Below, in pieces: positions 9,185 through 17,285 of a stretch of DNA of 64,000 nucleotides. The position numbers and the translations under genes are program-made. The notes beneath the pieces were generated by a model that worked only from the letters and a program-made list of their open reading frames with translations, did no database searches and was not told where the DNA came from. Source of the stretch: CAYOZL01 sp964408435 (lineage in GTDB: Bacteria > Bdellovibrionota_C > UBA2361 > SZUA-149 > CAYOZL01); assembly GCA_964408435.1 (NCBI GenBank), contig CAYOZL010000004.1, positions 1 to 64,000 on the forward strand. The letters are read 5' to 3'. Each line of letters starts with the position of its first letter. Position 1 is the first letter of the stretch.

Positions 9185-9249
9185 AGCGAGCGACGCTCGG
9201 TAACATACTAGTCCTGATTTAAAATATAAAACTAAATCACGACTAGTAT
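9185..9249. repeat. Dispersed hairpin repeat, copy D (linker plus module 2 only)
   Basis: A GCGAGCGACGCTCGG linker is followed by a 17-bp inverted repeat with one mismatch (arms 9205-9221 and 9233-9249) built on ACTAGTC and matching module 2 of copy A. The long module 1 hairpin is absent. It lies in the divergent intergenic region between aat and the 9319 gene. Confidence 0.75.
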
Positions 9250-9318
9250 ATCTGAATTTTAACTACATGATAAAGAATATAAGTTTACATAAACCTAATA
9301 CCCGATTAAAAAAAGAAC

Positions 9319-10731
9319 ATGAAGATAAGCTATAGCCTGTTATTTATATTTTCTATCTTAAACCTACTCTACCTTTGCATAGCACCAAGCTTAATTGCAC
9401 ACAACGACTTAGCATGGCATCTAGCAACTGGTGAATCCATTTTAAAGAGTGGTGAAATATTATCAAAAAATCATTGGTCTTTCACTGCTACAGATTTTGA
9501 ATACTTTAAACCTTCATGGGCATGGGACGTCTTATCTTTTAAACTGTTTAATTATGGAGGGTTTAAAAGTTTAGCAATCTACACTATCGTTACTGGCTTA
9601 TCTATTTCTTTATTTATATTTCTTTCCTGCTTACAAAATAAATCGTCATTCTTTTATTCTAAAATTCTAACCTTATTTGCATGTGTTACATACCCCTACT
9701 ACGTTAAAGCTCCTGATATTTTTCTATCAGCTTCACCTCAAATAATAACTCTACTGTTCATTATTATTACTCATTTCATTTTACTAAGAGGAAGAAATCT
9801 ATGGATTTTAATTCCTGTATTTATTTCCTGGCCAAACCTACACGGTGGATTCCTTGCAGGTTTTGTAGTTATTTCTTTCTTTGGATTAAACGCTTTCATT
9901 AATCACGAATATAAATATTTTAGAAAAATTTTCTCTATTGCTTTACTATGCCTACTATCTACTCTTTTAAATCCTTATGGCTTGGAGCTTTATGAATACC
10001 TCTTTCTTCTTTCATTAAACTTCCATAGAATCTATGTTTCTGAGTGGCAATCATATCTATCAATAATAGATCAAAAAAACACTCTTTTCTCATCTTTATA
10101 TATTGTAGTATTCTTATATTCTGAATTAAAAACTAAAATATCAAAAAGCAATTTAAGTCTTCGTCTAATGAATTGGTTTTGGTTAGGCCTAGGTTTATAT
10201 CAGATTCGATATCTTACTGTTTTCTTTATTTGCTCGTGTGCAAACATAGCAAAAAATCTAAGCACAAGGCATAAAAGTATAGAGTTCCCAAAAACTGTCT
10301 ATCTCTTATGTAGTTTAATTATATTTGTTTATACTTTCACTTACAAAAAAGATTTAAAATTCGAACTAAACAATAAACAACATGCTATTAGTGAAATTAA
10401 TTTTATAAATAAAACGACACGAGAAACAAAAGTTCTTAATCATTGGAACTATGGAAGTAGTATCATCTTTCATACAAGTGATAATATTAAATTATTCGTA
10501 GATGGTAGAGCCTCGACAGCCTACCCTGATAATGTATTAAAAGACTTTTTCAAAATCTCAAATAAAAAATTCTCTAAATTAGACTGGAGTAATATTTTAA
10601 ATACATATGAGCCTGATTTAATTTTATGGCCTAAGATTGATTTAAATTTAAAAAATTTCTTAACACATGAAACAAATTGGGCAATCGTATACCAAGGAGA
10701 AGCAGCAAATATTTACAAGCAAGCTAAGTAG
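9319..10731 (+). CDS. Multi-pass membrane protein, GT-C glycosyltransferase-like
   Basis: 470 residues with about ten hydrophobic segments. The first periplasmic loop, H-N-D-L-A-W-H-L-A-T-G, followed by a W-S-F-T-A-T and K-P-S-W-A-W segment, resembles the acidic loop and substrate-facing motifs of GT-C fold membrane glycosyltransferases and related uncharacterised proteins. The last 120 residues are soluble and include a V-L-N-H-W-N-Y-G-S segment and F-V-D-G-R-A, typical of the C-terminal part of such proteins. Its sugar donor and acceptor are unknown. It stands alone between aat and the tRNA, so context gives no help. Real gene, function inferred only at fold level. Confidence 0.7.
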   Translation: MKISYSLLFIFSILNLLYLCIAPSLIAHNDLAWHLATGESILKSGEILSKNHWSFTATDFEYFKPSWAWDVLSFKLFNYGGFKSLAIYTIVTGLSISLFIFLSCLQNKSSFFYSKILTLFACVTYPYYVKAPDIFLSASPQIITLLFIIITHFILLRGRNLWILIPVFISWPNLHGGFLAGFVVISFFGLNAFINHEYKYFRKIFSIALLCLLSTLLNPYGLELYEYLFLLSLNFHRIYVSEWQSYLSIIDQKNTLFSSLYIVVFLYSELKTKISKSNLSLRLMNWFWLGLGLYQIRYLTVFFICSCANIAKNLSTRHKSIEFPKTVYLLCSLIIFVYTFTYKKDLKFELNNKQHAISEINFINKTTRETKVLNHWNYGSSIIFHTSDNIKLFVDGRASTAYPDNVLKDFFKISNKKFSKLDWSNILNTYEPDLILWPKIDLNLKNFLTHETNWAIVYQGEAANIYKQAK

Positions 10732-10864
10732 TTTCTTTTCTTAAAAAATAAACAAAATTCTACAAGCGCACCAATGTGTTAAGAGATAATATAGTAGAAA
10801 TTTAAAAGGCATTAAGAAGTAAAATCAAATGACAAAAATCGAGGTTAGAAGACTAAGAGCTTTC

Positions 10865-10893
10865 AGCACTTAGTGGACTCGCAGTGCTTTTTT
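10865..10893 (+). terminator. Candidate rho-independent terminator
   Basis: A 6-bp stem (AGCACT 10865-10870, AGTGCT 10883-10888) with a 12-base loop is followed by six T residues. It lies about 130 bases after the stop of the 9319 membrane protein, on the same strand. The stem is short, so this is a modest call. Confidence 0.4.
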
Positions 10894-10894
10894 A

Positions 10895-10962
10895 AGGTTC
10901 GAGTCCTCTCACTCTAAGAATATACTTAAACAGTAAAAATCGGGGTGAGAGGACTCGAACCT
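10895..10962. repeat. Inverted copy of the tRNA-Pro T-arm
   Basis: The 18 bases at 10895-10912 (AGGTTCGAGTCCTCTCAC) are the exact reverse complement of 10945-10962, which is the T-arm and start of the acceptor stem of the adjacent tRNA-Pro. The left copy cannot fold as a tRNA: no matching 5' acceptor half or anticodon arm is present. It therefore looks like a fragment left by duplication, inversion or integration next to a tRNA gene. Confidence 0.8.
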
Positions 10963-11013
10963 CCGACCCCTGGTTCCCAAAACCAGTGCGCTACCAGACT
11001 GCGCCACACCCCG
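10940..11013 (-). tRNA. tRNA-Pro (anticodon TGG)
   Basis: Read on the minus strand, the acceptor arms CGGGGTG and CACCCCG pair perfectly with discriminator A. The anticodon stem CTGGT/ACCAG holds the loop TTTGGGA, which gives anticodon TGG. The T-arm contains the standard TTCGAGT loop. The gene is 74 nt with no encoded CCA. It lies upstream of rph on the same strand? No: rph is on the minus strand with a higher coordinate, so the tRNA follows rph at 66 bp and may be co-transcribed and trimmed, which suits RNase PH's role in tRNA 3' maturation. Confidence 0.97.
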
Positions 11014-11079
11014 TTATTACTCTGCGTTATTCAGAGAGCGCATTAAGTCAAAATATCGTGATAGAATCAAGAGCTTAAT

Positions 11080-11781
11080 CTATTTTTTTTTAATTGCTTC
11101 TTTCTGAATCGCTAATATCTGCTCAATGCCTTTGCCAGCCAGCTCTAAATACTCATTTATTTGATTTAAAGGCACTGCTTTAGTCTCTGCTGTACCTTGA
11201 ATCTCGATTAAATCCATATTGCTATTAAAAACTAAATTTAAATCAAATTCAGCACTGCTATCTTCCTCATAACATAAGTCGAGTAACTTTTCCCCATTAA
11301 CGTTTCCTACAGAAACAGCAGCAATCTGATTAATTTTAGGCATCTCTGCTAATAAGCCTTCTTTAACACATTTATTAAGCGCTAAATATAGTGCAACCCA
11401 TGCACCACTAATTGAAGCTGTTCTTGTGCCACCGTCTGCTACTATAACATCACAATCAACTCTAATAGATAGATTTGGAATTGAATCTAAATCAACTGCC
11501 ATTCTAAGAGAGCGACCAATAAGTCTTTGTATTTCTTTTGCCCTTGCATTCTGCTCTCTTTTGATTCTCGTATGAGTAGACCTTGGAAGCATTGAATATT
11601 CTGCAGTGATCCAACCACTTTCATCAGATTTCCATTTTGGTAAATCTTGTGAGCAACTTGCAGTAACTAAAATTTTAGTATTTCCATAGCTGACCTCTAC
11701 GCTACCCTCAGCATAAGGATTCCAACCTGTGCTTATTTGCACTTCACGTAATTCATCTAATTTTCTTTCGTTTATTCTCAT
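11080..11781 (-). CDS. rph: Ribonuclease PH
   Basis: RNase PH is a phosphate-dependent 3'-exoribonuclease that trims tRNA precursors. The 233-residue length is standard. Motifs seen: an N-terminal R-x-L-D-E-L-R, G-S-V-x-V-S-Y-G-N-T-K, the W-I-T-A-E-Y-S-M-L-P-R-S-T segment with its substrate-binding Arg residues, R-x-I-Q-R-L-I-G-R-S-L-R, and C-D-V-I-V-A-D-G-G-T-R-T-A with the phosphate-binding region and catalytic Asp. tRNA-Pro lies directly downstream on the same strand. The gene is divergent from the DUF4124 protein at 11873. Confidence 0.96.
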   Translation of the reverse strand: MRINERKLDELREVQISTGWNPYAEGSVEVSYGNTKILVTASCSQDLPKWKSDESGWITAEYSMLPRSTHTRIKREQNARAKEIQRLIGRSLRMAVDLDSIPNLSIRVDCDVIVADGGTRTASISGAWVALYLALNKCVKEGLLAEMPKINQIAAVSVGNVNGEKLLDLCYEEDSSAEFDLNLVFNSNMDLIEIQGTAETKAVPLNQINEYLELAGKGIEQILAIQKEAIKKK

Positions 11782-11872
11782 AAATATATTTTATTTGTAA
11801 TAGAGTATTCTATTTTTAAATATGCTTCCTCGATTAGCATATTCTATAAATTTAGTATACTCTAATTAAACC

Positions 11873-12547
11873 ATGAAGAATCTTGGCACTCACTTAATCA
11901 TTCTTTTAATACTTGGCAATTTAAACCTTTGCTTTGCTCAAAATTCCTACTCTTGGATAGAACCAGATGGAAACAAAGTATACGGAACCAACCCTCCTCA
12001 AAATGCTCGCAACATTAAGAATCTTAAGACTAGAGAACTCTCTAAATACTCTTCCAAAAAGCTTTTAGATAAAATCTCAGCTAGAGCTTCTTTAAAAAGC
12101 TCCCCAGAACTAAAACTAAATGAAGATATTAGCTTTTTACCTATATTAGAAGATCCTACTATTAAGTTAAATCCTAAAAACATACTAAGCAAAGAAAAAT
12201 TCAAAAATAAAATTAAGAAGATAGAAAAAGTTACAAATATCAAATCTAGAGAACCAAGTCTTGAAAACAGTAAGTTAGTTGTCATTCTTGATGAAAAGAA
12301 TTCAAAGATAATTAACAACTGTAAAGTAGATGTTACAAATACTGGTGGTAAAATTGCAAATGAAATTACGATTGCTTTTGAATTTAGAGATGGAACATTA
12401 ATTGCCGCAACAGGTCCTAGCAGACTAGAAGTAGGAGAAACTAGAACTTACAAGATGACATTAGATCTCCTTCCATTTAAACTCAACTTTGCACTATCTA
12501 GAAAAAAGCCAGAAAAAGATTTCAAGATTAGAGTTAGCTACAACTAA
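11873..12547 (+). CDS. Secreted DUF4124-type protein with C-terminal beta-sandwich region
   Basis: 224 residues. A signal peptide ends near residue 22 (C-F-A-Q). The following segment Y-S-W-I-E-P-D-G-N-K-V-Y-G-T-N-P-P is the DUF4124 signature, a short domain of unknown function found in secreted proteobacterial proteins. The middle is Lys/Leu-rich. Residues about 130-224 form a beta-rich domain containing N-N-C-K-V-D-V-T-N-T-G-G and a L-E-V-G-E-T-R-T-Y segment, resembling FxLYD-type immunoglobulin-like domains that describe extended protein-protein contacts. It is followed directly by repeat copy B. Function unknown; periplasmic location inferred. Confidence 0.72.
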   Translation: MKNLGTHLIILLILGNLNLCFAQNSYSWIEPDGNKVYGTNPPQNARNIKNLKTRELSKYSSKKLLDKISARASLKSSPELKLNEDISFLPILEDPTIKLNPKNILSKEKFKNKIKKIEKVTNIKSREPSLENSKLVVILDEKNSKIINNCKVDVTNTGGKIANEITIAFEFRDGTLIAATGPSRLEVGETRTYKMTLDLLPFKLNFALSRKKPEKDFKIRVSYN

Positions 12548-12548
12548 A

Positions 12549-12689
12549 ATATAGTTGACTTAGTTTAATTTTCAGTTAAGCGGCTTCGCCTAATTTTTCT
12601 AAAAACCAATCTAAGTCAACTATATATTGTTTTCCCACCTCTAGCCAAAGGCTAGTAGCTTCGCTAACGGTACACTCGGCAATATACTA
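12549..12689. repeat. Dispersed hairpin repeat, copy B
   Basis: Arms 12549-12563 and 12611-12625 form a perfect 15-bp stem (ATATAGTTGACTTAG) that continues inward with mismatches, over a loop holding GCGGCTTCGCC. The linker TATTGTTTTCC and the CTCGGCAATATACTA end match copy A, but a segment of about 35 bases is inserted between them. It lies between two convergent genes, starts right after the stop of the DUF4124 gene and reaches the stop of the GT39-like gene, so it may serve as a bidirectional terminator. Confidence 0.8.
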
Positions 12690-14330
12690 AACTTTTGCAA
12701 GATAAAACAAACCTTCATCTCCATCACATGCTCTTTTTAGCTTAGAGACTATACTTGGTTTTATCTTTAACTTTTCATAATTTATTTTTGATATTAGATA
12801 ATAACCCTTATTTAATCTATTTAAATCTCCAGGTCTTAATATTTTTACTGGCCTACTATAGTAAAAGAAAAAAACATCTAAAGATTCGTCTCTATCCTCT
12901 TTTATTACCTTGATTTCACTGTCTTTAGGCACCACAGATAAAACCTTAGAAACAATCTTGTCATATGAATGAGTTTGATACTTTACTCTTTCTAGAAAAG
13001 GTAAAAAAACCAAATATATTTGAAAGACAAAACTTAAGAGCACTATTAAGAAATTTCTCAAATCTCTCTTATTGTTATAATTAGATATAAAAAAATTCGA
13101 AGCTATAGATAAGACTAAGCTTATAGATAAAAAATATGGATAGTAATCAGAAACTACCTTTTTATATTCTAATACTGTTAAAGAATATTTTGCCAGAAAA
13201 TCTTTTTCATTTAAAAAATCTACTGTAGTTGGCAAAAACAATAAAAGAATTAAAAAAACTGGAAGAAATGAATAGCTTTTTCTAATTTTAAAATAAAATC
13301 TATTAGCATTCTTCAACACAAGAAAAATACTTAATATTAGGAAAGGTAACGCTGTTAATAGATAAGATCTTCTTTTTCCTGCGCTAAAAGATAATAAGAA
13401 AATAATAGAAAAGAGTAGAGTTAAAATTATTTTTAGTCTTTTATCTTTTACAGAAAGAAAATTGACATTTAATATTAATATAAAAAATACCCATGGCAAG
13501 CCTTGAGTGAATAAATGTTGCAAGTAAAACCACCATGGCTTAACTGTAATCCCCTTTAGACCCAAAGCTCTATTAATATTTTCAAAGAAAATTTGTTTTT
13601 CAATGATCTGATAACCATAACTATCAGTGGCAAAGTAATACCAAATAATAGGAATAATAATCGCTAGTAGCCAAGCTGGCCTAAGGATTTGAAATACTGC
13701 TTTAAAACCAAAAATCAAATAAGAACTAATAAGTATTAATATTACTGGCAGAACAAAGCCTATAGGGCCTTTAGTTAAAACTGAGAGTCCAAGTAAGAGG
13801 CTAATAAGAAGATAATACTTTTTTTCAATATAACTAATTTTTTCTTTAGCATCATAAGCTAAAAAAACTCTTTCTAACCAAATAAATACTGCTGAAAGAA
13901 TTAAAAAATTAAATAACATATCAACTCTACCATCAACACCAAGATTAAAAAAACCATACGTAGTAAATAAGAAGAGAGAACAAATACAAGCAAGCGCAGT
14001 AGGTAAAAACTTTTTTGAAAAAGAGTAGAAAGCTATTAGAAAGAAACAAGAAGATAAAATAGATGTGAGCCTAAGTGTATAAGAATTCAATGTGTTAAAA
14101 AATTTCGCGAATGAAAAGCTAAACCAATGAAACAGTGGTGGCTTAGACGGTAAAATTGAATCCAATCTCAGAGGGAATAAGATCTCTCCAGTCTCTAACA
14201 TTGCCTTTATAACATGCCCTTCTCTTGCTTCTGAGACTTGATAAACAGGGATTATTATGGAGAACAGACTAAGAGTTATAAAACTCAAAAGAAATATTAA
14301 AACTATATTTTGACTATCTTGTTTGTTCAT
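12687..14330 (-). CDS. ArnT/PMT-like (GT39) membrane glycosyltransferase
   Basis: 547 residues with roughly a dozen hydrophobic segments. The first periplasmic loop reads V-S-E-A-R-E-G-H-V-I-K-A-M-L-E-T-G, followed by S-K-P-P-L-F-H-W-F, which is the classic ArnT/GT39 pattern (acidic loop residue, then K-P-P-L). V-D-G-R-V-D-M-L-F and L-T-K-G-P-I-G-F-V-L-P are further family landmarks. Such enzymes move a sugar from a polyprenyl-phosphate carrier to lipid A, lipid or protein. The acceptor is unknown here, and no arn or lipid A genes are nearby. Its stop codon lies in the edge of repeat copy B. Confidence 0.85.
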   Translation of the reverse strand: MNKQDSQNIVLIFLLSFITLSLFSIIIPVYQVSEAREGHVIKAMLETGEILFPLRLDSILPSKPPLFHWFSFSFAKFFNTLNSYTLRLTSILSSCFFLIAFYSFSKKFLPTALACICSLFLFTTYGFFNLGVDGRVDMLFNFLILSAVFIWLERVFLAYDAKEKISYIEKKYYLLISLLLGLSVLTKGPIGFVLPVILILISSYLIFGFKAVFQILRPAWLLAIIIPIIWYYFATDSYGYQIIEKQIFFENINRALGLKGITVKPWWFYLQHLFTQGLPWVFFILILNVNFLSVKDKRLKIILTLLFSIIFLLSFSAGKRRSYLLTALPFLILSIFLVLKNANRFYFKIRKSYSFLPVFLILLLFLPTTVDFLNEKDFLAKYSLTVLEYKKVVSDYYPYFLSISLVLSIASNFFISNYNNKRDLRNFLIVLLSFVFQIYLVFLPFLERVKYQTHSYDKIVSKVLSVVPKDSEIKVIKEDRDESLDVFFFYYSRPVKILRPGDLNRLNKGYYLISKINYEKLKIKPSIVSKLKRACDGDEGLFYLAKV

Positions 14331-14432
14331 TTAGAGTATTTAGTTAATACAGAGCTAATCCAAGATAATCAATTAACTGCTTATGTAAAAGGTATAATTT
14401 GAGTATAGACTTCTTAACTGCTTAGAATGCAG

Positions 14433-14460
14433 ATTTGGGGCTGTTATTACAGCCCCAAAT
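14433..14460 (-). terminator. Hairpin terminator of the Lys-rich sigma gene
   Basis: A perfect 12-bp stem, ATTTGGGGCTGT and ACAGCCCCAAAT, with a 4-base loop. It begins 7 bases after the stop codon of the minus-strand sigma-like gene. There is no clear T-run after it on the minus strand, so efficiency is uncertain, but the stem is strong and well placed. Confidence 0.6.
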
Positions 14461-14467
14461 TAAGCTT

Positions 14468-15259
14468 TTATGAAGCTAGTCTCTTATCAGAAATTCTTCT
14501 AGCTCTTCTTTTATGCTTAGGCTTTTTATCTTTTGGGTCTTTACTAAGATTAGCTTTCATTTGACCTAGTGCCGACTTTTTCACTCTTGAGATATGACAT
14601 CTGCTGTATCCTAATGATTTAGCAATATCAACTAGAGGTTGCTCTTTTTGATAAGAACGAATTAGAATCTGTTTCTCTAAATCATCTAATTTAGACAAAG
14701 CTTCTCTACATTCATTAATTTTTTCATTTCTCAAAATTTTCTTTTCAGGAGTTTCTACTTCTTTCTTTCCAAAAACTGATTGATCTGGAACATAGCCCCA
14801 TAAGACTTCAGCATCTATATCATGCCACTCACTTGCTTCAATACCAGTGCCTGCTGCAAACGCCATGAAAATATTTCCTTGGTGTGCTGCTTTTGAAACA
14901 GTTCTAACAAGATGCCCTCTTAGATGATAAAAGAAGAAAGTCATAAACGCTGCTCCCTTATCAGGACAATATCTTTTAGCAGCCTCACATAGTGCTAAAT
15001 CTACAACACTATCAATTTCATCACTTGGCATGCGAACTCTCCATTTACGAAGAATGCTTCTTCCAAGTTTGCGACCATTTTCTCTGTGCTCTAATACTAA
15101 TTCATCAAAAGTTTTTTTAACTGCTTTTTTCTTAGTAGTCTTTTTGGCAACTTTTTTAACTACTTTCTTTGCTACAACCTTTTTAGTTGCCTTTTTAGTG
15201 CTCTTTTTTAATAGCACTTTTGGCTCCTTGCCCAATCCTTTGGCTTTACTCTTCAACAT
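14468..15259 (-). CDS. Sigma-70-family protein with a lysine-rich N-terminal tail
   Basis: 263 residues from the ATG at 15259; that start is preceded by GGAGAAGG at proper spacing, so the TTG four codons upstream is unlikely. Residues about 1-50 are a histone H1-like tail of K-K-x and A-K-K repeats. A sigma region 2-like helix set follows (E-I-D-S-V-V-D-L-A-L-C-E-A-A-K-R-Y and the F-M-T-F-F-F-Y-H-L-R-G segment), and residues about 190-240 are a region 4 helix-turn-helix (L-D-D-L-E-K-Q-I-L-I-R-S-Y to S-L-G-Y-S-R-C-H-I-S-R). It ends with another basic tail. Regions 1.1 and 3 are absent. It is divergent from a second sigma-like gene. Likely an alternative sigma factor or DNA-binding regulator; target genes unknown. 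Confidence 0.75.
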   Translation of the reverse strand: MLKSKAKGLGKEPKVLLKKSTKKATKKVVAKKVVKKVAKKTTKKKAVKKTFDELVLEHRENGRKLGRSILRKWRVRMPSDEIDSVVDLALCEAAKRYCPDKGAAFMTFFFYHLRGHLVRTVSKAAHQGNIFMAFAAGTGIEASEWHDIDAEVLWGYVPDQSVFGKKEVETPEKKILRNEKINECREALSKLDDLEKQILIRSYQKEQPLVDIAKSLGYSRCHISRVKKSALGQMKANLSKDPKDKKPKHKRRARRISDKRLAS

Positions 15260-15440
15260 ATCCTTCTCCAAAACCTGCTAGCTAAGTCATTTAGCTAGGA
15301 CACTCACTAATCAAAAATCATGCCAATACACTTCATTTCTATGCTAAGTAGCTATAAATCCTATGGAATTTCTAAGGAGTTTTATGTATTTAAGCTATTT
15401 TTAGCTTATGTCGTAGACATATATAAGGTAAGGTCTAAAT

Positions 15441-16298
15441 ATGAATGAAAGTACAAATAATGAAGAATTTGCTCCTGGCTCAGAAGAGTACATAGCAAAA
15501 CTAACCGAAGAGAATATGGGTTGGGCAACTAGTATTGCTAAATCTGTAGCACGAGCATGGAATATGGATTGGCAGCTAGATGGGCTTGATGGTGGAGCTT
15601 TTGAGGGCTTGTTATTCTGCGCACGTAGATATGACCCAGCTAGAGGAGTGCCATTTAGAGGTTACGCAAGAAGAAGAATCCATGAAGCATGCACAGAAGA
15701 AGCGAGAAAATCTAAAGCTTGGCAACGAGGCACAGGCTCACAAAGTAACGAAGAACAAGAAGCTAGAGAACTATCAGTTAAGTTAATGACTGTATTCCCT
15801 GAGTTAAGAATGGGACAAATTCCTTGGGATGATAAATCAGGAGACTTTAGTGTTACACTTCGAAGCTCAGTTAGACAATTATTAGCAGGAGCCAATTTAT
15901 TAGCGGCATTTCAAGAGTCAATCTCTGAGAATCCAGAATTAACAGTAGAATATAAGCAACTGGTAGAAATGCTTGCAGAGCTTGAGCCTGTTCATCAGGA
16001 AATAATCTGGTCAGTTTACTATAAAGGTCAGTCTATGCGTTCGCTTGCTGAAGAATGGAAAGTGGATGATCTCTCTGTAATTAGAGAACATAAAGATTTA
16101 TTAAAATTCTTATCTAAAAAATTTGAATTTGGTAAAGATAGGAATGCAGTAAAAATTAAAATTAGAAGAGGGCTAAGAACAGTTGCTCAAGAAATGAAGA
16201 GAACTAACAAAGTAGGATCATTTTCATCAATAGTTAGGTCTTTTATTTATGTACTTCTTTTTAATATAAGTAATTTCAATATAGGTAACTTGTTATGA
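15441..16298 (+). CDS. Atypical sigma-70-family protein
   Basis: 285 residues. Region 2 is recognisable at about 13-95: E-N-M-G-W-A-T-S-I-A-K-S-V-A, D-G-G-A-F-E-G-L-L-F-C-A-R-R-Y-D-P, and F-R-G-Y-A-R-R-R-I-H-E-A. A linker of about 80 residues follows. Region 4 (about 175-235) begins L-E-P-V-H-Q-E-I-I-W-S-V-Y-Y-K-G and has a helix-turn-helix around S-L-A-E-E-W-K-V-D. The C-terminal 50 residues are basic, then hydrophobic. AAGGTAAGG precedes the ATG. Its last 4 bases overlap the next small gene, so the two are translationally coupled. It sits beside the type III/Tad block, so a role in controlling that block is plausible but not shown. Confidence 0.75.
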   Translation: MNESTNNEEFAPGSEEYIAKLTEENMGWATSIAKSVARAWNMDWQLDGLDGGAFEGLLFCARRYDPARGVPFRGYARRRIHEACTEEARKSKAWQRGTGSQSNEEQEARELSVKLMTVFPELRMGQIPWDDKSGDFSVTLRSSVRQLLAGANLLAAFQESISENPELTVEYKQLVEMLAELEPVHQEIIWSVYYKGQSMRSLAEEWKVDDLSVIREHKDLLKFLSKKFEFGKDRNAVKIKIRRGLRTVAQEMKRTNKVGSFSSIVRSFIYVLLFNISNFNIGNLL

Positions 16299-16591
16299 TA
16301 AAAAAAATAGATGGTGCAAATAAAACTAAAAAGACTTCATCAGTTGAATCTTCAACTGAGGTAAGTTCAGTTAACAAAACATCTGGAGTTAGCAAGACTA
16401 ACAAAACTGAATTCAGGGCTCCAACTAGAGAGATTACTCCTGAATTAAAGAAACAGTTATTTCAAATCCTAGAGGACGAAGCAGATAAACTTCTATCTGA
16501 TGAAGGAATTTCAGATAAGAGAAAGTCTAGAGTAAAAAATGCGTTAAAAATGGCAATTGATGCTGGGAACGTAGAAGAGAACAAAGAATAA
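16295..16591 (+). CDS. Small disordered protein, possible FlgM-like anti-sigma factor
   Basis: 98 residues. The first 45 are Ser/Thr/Lys-rich and disordered. Residues 46-98 are predicted helical and end with S-R-V-K-N-A-L-K-M-A-I-D-A-G-N-V, which recalls the sigma-binding C-terminal helix of FlgM (R-V-x-x-L-K-x-A-I-x-x-G). The ATGA overlap with the upstream sigma-like gene matches the usual arrangement of a sigma factor with its cognate regulator. FlgM homology is weak by eye and is an inference from composition, end motif and position. It converges with a 2-bp gap on the minus-strand block. Confidence 0.55.
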   Translation: MIKKIDGANKTKKTSSVESSTEVSSVNKTSGVSKTNKTEFRAPTREITPELKKQLFQILEDEADKLLSDEGISDKRKSRVKNALKMAIDAGNVEENKE

Positions 16592-16593
16592 AC

Positions 16594-16998
16594 TTACTTC
16601 AAAAGTTCTCTTGTTCTAATTAAAAGAGCTTCTAACAATTTAAGCTCTTCTTTACCCAGTGTTTTCTTAGAGCTTTCTATTACCTCAACAAGCAAGCTTT
16701 GAGCTCTCTTATACTCTCTAGTTGCGATAAAACAAACAGCAAGGCCAATTTTTGCAGAACTACTATATATCCCTTTTTCTATACATACTCTAAAGTGAGC
16801 ACTAGCATCACTATAAAAACCTAGCTCTAATCTTACTAGGGCTAATCCTATCTTTGAAGGAGTAGAATTATTATCAACACAAGACAAGCCAGAGAATATT
16901 CTCTCTGCAGGAGCGAATATTCCTGTTTCATAGTACATCCTGCCTAGTTCATATATAGAGTAGAATAAATCTACAGGATACTTCCCATTTTGATCCAT
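16594..16998 (-). CDS. TPR protein, type III secretion chaperone-like
   Basis: 134 residues made of about three tetratricopeptide-like helix pairs (Y-E-L-G-R-M-Y-Y-E-T-G-I-F-A-P-A-E-R-I-F, then A-L-V-R-L-E-L-G-F-Y-S-D-A-S-A-H-F, then a third around A-V-C-F-I-A-T-R-E-Y-K-R-A). The size and fold fit SycD/LcrH class II chaperones or YscG/PscG needle chaperones. It is the last gene of the minus-strand sct block and overlaps the preceding gene by 28 bp. No translocator or needle gene is beside it, so the client is unknown. Confidence 0.65.
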   Translation of the reverse strand: MDQNGKYPVDLFYSIYELGRMYYETGIFAPAERIFSGLSCVDNNSTPSKIGLALVRLELGFYSDASAHFRVCIEKGIYSSSAKIGLAVCFIATREYKRAQSLLVEVIESSKKTLGKEELKLLEALLIRTRELLK

Positions 16999-17285
16999 GA
17001 AATCACCTGTTGTAACATTGATATTTCTTTTAAAGAGCTTTCCTGACTTGTTTCTGAATCAATAAGTTGCTCTAGGCGTTGCTCTAAAAACTCAAGAGAA
17101 CCAGAAAGACTATTTAAATCTCCATGCTCTTTGAGTAAAACTGAAAAAGGAATAATAGATAACCTGCTTTTAAAATGAGAAAGCTCTTGTTCTTTAAGTC
17201 CCTTAACAACTGGTAGTTGCTTAGTCATGAATTGGTCTTTATTCTCGACCTCATTCTCTATCTTGTTATCGACCGTATCATCCAT
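16971..17285 (-). CDS. Hypothetical protein of the type III block
   Basis: 104 residues, acidic N-terminus, then two predicted helical stretches with regular Leu/Ile spacing (about 30-50 and 62-98). No signal peptide or membrane segment. Its ATG overlaps the stop of the truncated sctU by 8 bp, and its own end overlaps the TPR gene by 28 bp, so all three are co-translated. It does not carry the N-P-T-H motif of the missing SctU cytoplasmic domain. A small partner of the TPR protein, such as a YscE-like co-chaperone, is possible but unproven. Confidence 0.6.
   Translation of the reverse strand: MDDTVDNKIENEVENKDQFMTKQLPVVKGLKEQELSHFKSRLSIIPFSVLLKEHGDLNSLSGSLEFLEQRLEQLIDSETSQESSLKEISMLQQVISWIKMGSIL

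Noticed and set aside
10842..10917. A second tRNA gene on the plus strand
   Set aside because: Only the T-arm is present; there is no matching acceptor 5' half, D-arm or anticodon arm, so it is a fragment.
849..12689. Hairpin repeats after stop codons as integron attC sites
   Set aside because: attC ends read RYYYAAC then GTTRRRY; here the order is inside out (GTTGACT first, AGTCAAC last), the genes are housekeeping or on both strands, and there is no integrase.
16971..17285. The missing SctU C-terminal domain as a separate gene
   Set aside because: The 104-residue protein has no N-P-T-H motif or beta-alpha pattern of that domain.
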